Below, in pieces: positions 59,995-64,000 of a DNA stretch of 64,000 bases (position 1 is the stretch's first letter; each line of letters starts with the position of its first letter). The stretch is from Nematopogon swammerdamellus (Eukaryota > Arthropoda > Insecta > Lepidoptera > Adelidae), in NCBI GenBank assembly GCA_946902875.1, contig OX336340.1:22893566-22957565 (forward strand), read 5' to 3'. The notes beneath the pieces are model-generated. The model was given only the letters and a program-made list of their open reading frames with translations, was not told the DNA's origin and made no database searches. A program made the position numbers and the translations under genes.

Positions 59995-61824
59995 CCCTTT
60001 GGCTCCCAGAAGACCCGGCCGGGTCTTAAAAGGCGCGCTCCGAAGACTCCCACAAGACCCGGCCGGGTCTCGGCGCGGCGCGGCTCCCTATTTAATTCAT
60101 AACTAATTCTACCAATTTCCTATCAAACAACTGATTACTGGTATACATTCTTGGTTAAATTTACTAATAACCATACATCGGAATCCGCGGGGCACGAATG
60201 ATTCAAGGTTGTTTAGTGATGGGACAATGTATCCACAAATATCGAAAATCGATCGTTATTTTAGAATAATATGAAATAATGTCGATTATTAAAACTAAGA
60301 GTATTTCTATAGAAAATAAGATATAATAAACAAACGTTGTATTTACTTTGTAGGTACAATACAAATCTGTTCAATCCACAATATTAGTTTTATTAGTATG
60401 GAATAGAAAGAATTTGATTTTTTTTACCAACTTACACGTGTTACATCATAATGATATTGAAGACTTTTTTGTTACTGTTATGAAACTGAATTGATTAGGC
60501 TATAAAAATCAACCACCTATTTTTTTATTTAAACACATAAAAAAATATTTTACATAAAAAAAAGGCCAAGTTGAGGTCCAAAAAAATAGGTCTTATAAAA
60601 TTAGTTCATAGTAAGCTAAGGGGGGGGTTCTGTATCGGAAATAGATCACTTTTGAAGAACAAAGAATTTTTTTTTCACAAAATTTTTTTTTTTTTTAATG
60701 TTAAATGTAAAAAAAAATTTTTCTTAATCGTTTCGGTTTCGTGCTAGGAACAAAAAAGTCTTCCAACACGTATATCTCTTTCTTTCAGAAATGGTGAAAA
60801 ACCACAATTTTAGTTTTATTAGTATGGAATAGAAAGAATAGAATTTTTTTTACCAACTTACACGTGTTACATCATAATTGTCATGAAGACTTTTTTTGTT
60901 ACTGTTATGAAACTGAATCGATTAGGTTATAAAAATCAACCACCTATTTTTTTATTTAAATACCTGACATAAAAAAATTTTTTACTTAAAAAAAGCCCAA
61001 GGTCCAAAAATTTTTATATAGGTTTTACTCCCTATATGATACAGAACCCCCCCCTTAGCGTACTATGAACTAATTTTGAAAGACCTTATATAAATATGTA
61101 TTATATTTACTTAATCGTTAACATAAAGTATACATGTTTATATAAGTACTGTAGGTATATAAGTATTCAGGTCTGAAATATGACATGAATAAAATACAAT
61201 AAACAAATAAATATGAGTATCGATAACAGTGTCGATTGTTTATTGATCGCCGTAGTCAATCCCTAACGAGGTCATATTCGTGCCCCGCGGATTCCGATGT
61301 CTGCTAATAACTATTATCAAACATGACAGGGGCAACACATCACCTTCACACAGAAAATATTTTTTGAAAATGTAAAAAAAAAAAAAAAAGGCTCCCATGA
61401 CGACTGACATTTCCACAGACACTGGAATACACAGATCTTGTACCGTATTTCGTGTACCCGTATTCTAGAGTATGTTTCAATACCTATATTTTGATGGGCG
61501 ACTTGTGGGAGGAGATTATACAGTTTTGGTCAGAAAAAATAAAAAAAAAAATGTCGAGTGTGTTTTGTTTTGCCTGGAGTTAAAAAAATCGGTCTGTGCT
61601 TCTAAATAAGTGAATCCTGAAGTGTTCGGTATGACTGAATGCATGAATGCGCAATTTCAGTACAAATCAGACTGAATACAGATCATTGATGAATTAATCG
61701 ATTGAGGCGGGATATTCGAATTTGTGCGGGAGCGCGCGCGCCAAAATTTTGGGTTTTTGCGCGCGGCGAAAAGGGCTGGGAGTCAACGTTAGGTAAGCAT
61801 ATTAAAATCGTGGGAGCTGAAGGG
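59995..61824. mobile_element. piggyBac-like element in TTAA sites, with nested element
   Basis: TTAA at 59991-59994 and 61825-61828. Ends CCCTTTGGCTCCCA and TGGGAGCTGAAGGG are inverted repeats with one mismatch. Inside the left end, GAAGACCCGGCCGGGTCT is palindromic and GACCCGGCCGGGTC recurs 47 bp later. No transposase; a 1.1-kb element is nested at about 60173-61300. Starts 5 bp after the mariner-like MITE. Confidence 0.7.
60173..61300. mobile_element. 1.1-kb element with 25-bp inverted ends (nested)
   Basis: Ends ACATCGGAATCCGCGGGGCA(CGAAT) and its inverse at 61276-61300. Flanks CTAATAACCAT and CTAATAACTAT are an imperfect direct repeat. The interior has a 160-bp direct duplication (60376-60535 and 60804-60963) and an outward inverted pair GGGGGTTCTGTATC at 60625 / GATACAGAACCCCCCC at 61038. 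No ORF. Confidence 0.7.
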
Positions 61825-61859
61825 TTAAATTTATTTTTACATCACAAATTACAATAAAT

Positions 61860-61949
61860 TTAACCTGTTACCTTCCTGGTCATCCGCGCGGATGACCCAA
61901 AACAATAGTAAACAATAGATAAGTTTAAGTTAGGAAGTGAAAGGGTTAA
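61860..61949. repeat. Possible tiny TTAA-flanked element
   Basis: TTAACCTGTTACCTTCC at the left and GGAAGTGAAAGGGTTAA at the right are roughly inverted, 90 bp in total. Confidence 0.3.
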
Positions 61950-62433
61950 TATGTTTGACTTTTTAGCAGAGCACAATTTCTTGTGCAGTGGAGATAAATT
62001 TGTACACAAACATGGTAACTTGCTGTTCGCGATTGAACAGCACGGCAGCCGTGGCTGCCTCTGATCGAGACTGTTGAACATGAATGTAGACACAATTTTT
62101 TTTTCAGTGAACATAATATTATGGTATGAGTAACATATTATTTGATTTGTATGATATTATAAACTACTGATGAAGGTTAGCTCGCAGATTGCAGTAATAA
62201 AAAAAAAATCATAATTATCATAAGCTGACCCCGACAAATGCTCGGAGTTCACCAGTACACTATAGTTATCGCGATATGAGTATTTTAATTGGCAAATACA
62301 TATTACATGTATTAATATGTATTTAGTTATAAAAAAGATTTATTACTGCAATCTGACATTCATCAGTAGTTATTTGAAATAAGTTGTGTATGGTACGTAT
62401 CCATTAACAGTTCCATGTTTTTTGGTTTTTTTT

Positions 62434-62813
62434 TTATGGAAACTGACACGGTTGGCTACCTCACCTACAACGTCCGTGATGTCAGCCCATAACACCGGGT
62501 GAACTAGGTGCCATGTCAGTGCTTCCCACTGTGATCGTGCCGGCTACACTGAACTGGTCGGAAAACACAAACTATTTACATAGCCATTTCGAACGACGTT
62601 TTATTCAGTGCGGTGGTACCAACCCGGGCGGGTTAAACCCTACCACCAAGTAAGGTTAGGAGGGAAGGGACCTACAGTTTTACGAGGAATCCGAACCTTG
62701 GTCAGCCTCCAACGGTCAGCGGTCACCCATTGAAGTACTGACCGGACCCAGCGTTGCTAACATTCAATAGCGACAGTTGACTGTCTGCACCACTGAGCTA
62801 TCGAGGCTGACAG
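62434..62813 (-). repeat. SINE: tRNA/5S-like head + body A, full copy
   Basis: T-run at 62434 (the A-tail), body A to about 62655, then the head to 62813 (CAGCCTCGATAGCTCAGTGG on the minus strand, GGTCAGTACTTCAATGGGTG as the 5S-like part). Confidence 0.75.
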
Positions 62814-62835
62814 AATAGTATAATAGACATGTAAT

Positions 62836-63625
62836 ACAGGGTGTTGTGACGGCCAGTACATTAATTTCGCCAGCGCAATCCTCGTGTTTTTCCGAGACAA
62901 AAAAGTAAATAAAAGAAAGTGTCTAGTTTTCGAGACATAAATTTTTGACATATATGTTTTCGTCAAGTGTAATTTGACGCGTGCGGCGGGAGGGTGCTGG
63001 CGCGGGAACGGTCGGGGTCGAAAAACTCACGGCGCGCCGCCGCCGCGCATCTCCTCTCTCCGCGCACTCGTCCCTGCTCGCTCACTCACCACGCGCCTTT
63101 CATACACACGTTCGTGCGGAACATTAGATCCTTTTTACACTAAATAAATCAATTAGTTTGTATGAAAGTGTAGTTTGTTTGTACCGTGTGGGGCCGGTAC
63201 TTTAAAAGAATAGCCCCACTGCATCTCTCCCCGTGTATGTCATAAAAGGCGACTAAGGGATATGACTCCCTTCTTATATCACTAGGTGGTAGGGTTTAAC
63301 CCGCCCGGGTTGGTACCGTCGCACTGAATGAAAGGTCGGTCGAAACGGCTATGTAAATAGTTTGTGTTTTCCGTCCAGTTCAGTGTAGCCGGCACGACCG
63401 AAGGGAAGCACTGACGTGGCACCAAGTTCACCCGGTGTTATGGGCTGACATCACGGATGTTGTAGGTGATGTAGCCAACCGTGTCAGTATCCATAAAAAA
63501 AAAAAATGAAAACTGCAACTTTTTATTTAAAGGGAATTCAGAAAAAAGTTATTTGACTTTTTTGTTACTATTGATACCAATAATCATTTCCTAAATTTAA
63601 TATAGTGGCCGTTACAACACCCTGT
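62836..63625. mobile_element. ACAGGGTGTTGT-ended element interrupted by a SINE
   Basis: Left end ACAGGGTGTTGTGACGGCC, right end GGCCGTTACAACACCCTGT. A head 1 + body A SINE occupies 63182-63502. The remaining interior contains a GC-rich patch (62985-63110). Confidence 0.7.
63182..63502 (+). repeat. SINE-like head 1 + body A, full copy
   Basis: From CCGTGTGGGGCCGGTACTTT to GTCAGTATCCATAAAAAAAA; the most intact example of head 1 joined to body A. Confidence 0.75.
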
Positions 63626-63639
63626 ATACTTATGTAGTT

Positions 63640-63802
63640 ATCTACACTAATATTATAAAGAGGTAAAGTTTGTAAGTTTGGATGTAGGAGGTGATATCCG
63701 AAAATACTGATCCGATTTAAAAAAATCTTTGACCAATATTTAGAATGGTCCTTCAGGATGGACATAGGCTATGCGAGCGAAGCCGTGGGCAACAGCTAGT
63801 AC
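63640..63802. repeat. Lepidopteran-type short repeat
   Basis: CTACACTAATATTATAAAGA through TATGCGAGCGAAGCCGTGGG to CAACAGCTAGT, the common end motif of CCCGCGGC repeats in inverse orientation. Confidence 0.55.
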
Positions 63803-64000
63803 ATATTAAATATGGAATGGTCTTCGGTGGTGAGTGGTGAGTGTGTTCCCTAGCTCCTATAACCTAGCGGTCTTCAAAAGGTGTGATAATAAAATCAACG
63901 ACAACCTTTTTTGTTCGCCTTATAGCTGGCATGGCACCTCACTAAGAGTCATTTTGCTAGGAGTGGTGTTATTTGCTTTGTCTGACCATCTGATGGACTT

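Overview
This is a window of an insect nuclear genome, most probably lepidopteran. Genes are split by GT-AG introns, the background is AT-rich, and the introns are packed with repeats of kinds familiar from moths and butterflies: short elements beginning or ending in a CCCGCGGC(T/C)(T/C)CGC motif, ACAGGGTGT-ended elements, A-tailed SINE-like repeats and CR1-, RTE-, R1- and R2-like LINE fragments. The species cannot be read from the sequence alone.

Three host genes are supported. (1) A tubulin tyrosine ligase-like gene closest to TTLL2 lies on the + strand from 6984 to 43313. Its 11 coding exons keep phase at every junction and give 564 aa with an intact catalytic core. (2) A cGAS-like receptor (Mab-21/nucleotidyltransferase fold) lies on the - strand from 50935 to 47561. 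It has 3 coding exons, 393 aa and an intact catalytic triad. It is convergent with the TTLL gene. (3) The first coding exon of a cyclin-G-associated kinase/auxilin gene lies at 58136-58265 on the + strand and continues past the right edge.

Layout: 1-6980 is repeat-rich intergenic DNA (CR1-like, R2/R4-like and RTE-like LINE remnants, a hAT-like MITE). 6984-43313 is the TTLL gene. Its intron 2 holds a complete 5.4 kb LINE with two intact ORFs and a target-site duplication. Introns 3 and 4 hold two nearly identical 2.2 kb elements in opposite orientation, so they face each other across exon 4. Intron 3 also holds 1.08 kb of a 13-bp polypyrimidine satellite and a minisatellite. 43.3-47.5 kb is intergenic with foldback elements. 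47.4-51 kb is the cGAS-like gene. 51-58.1 kb and 58.3-64 kb are repeat-rich, including a piggyBac-like element with another element nested in it.

The most unusual signal is in the TTLL gene. The 3' ends of exons 5, 7 and 8, each with its splice donor and the start of its intron, are separately amplified into tandem arrays (7, 9 and 5 copies). A fourth array, of 50-bp units, ends next to the acceptor of exon 2. A second notable pattern is modular SINE-like repeats that share one 3' body with different 5' heads, one of which combines tRNA-like and 5S-rRNA-like sequence.
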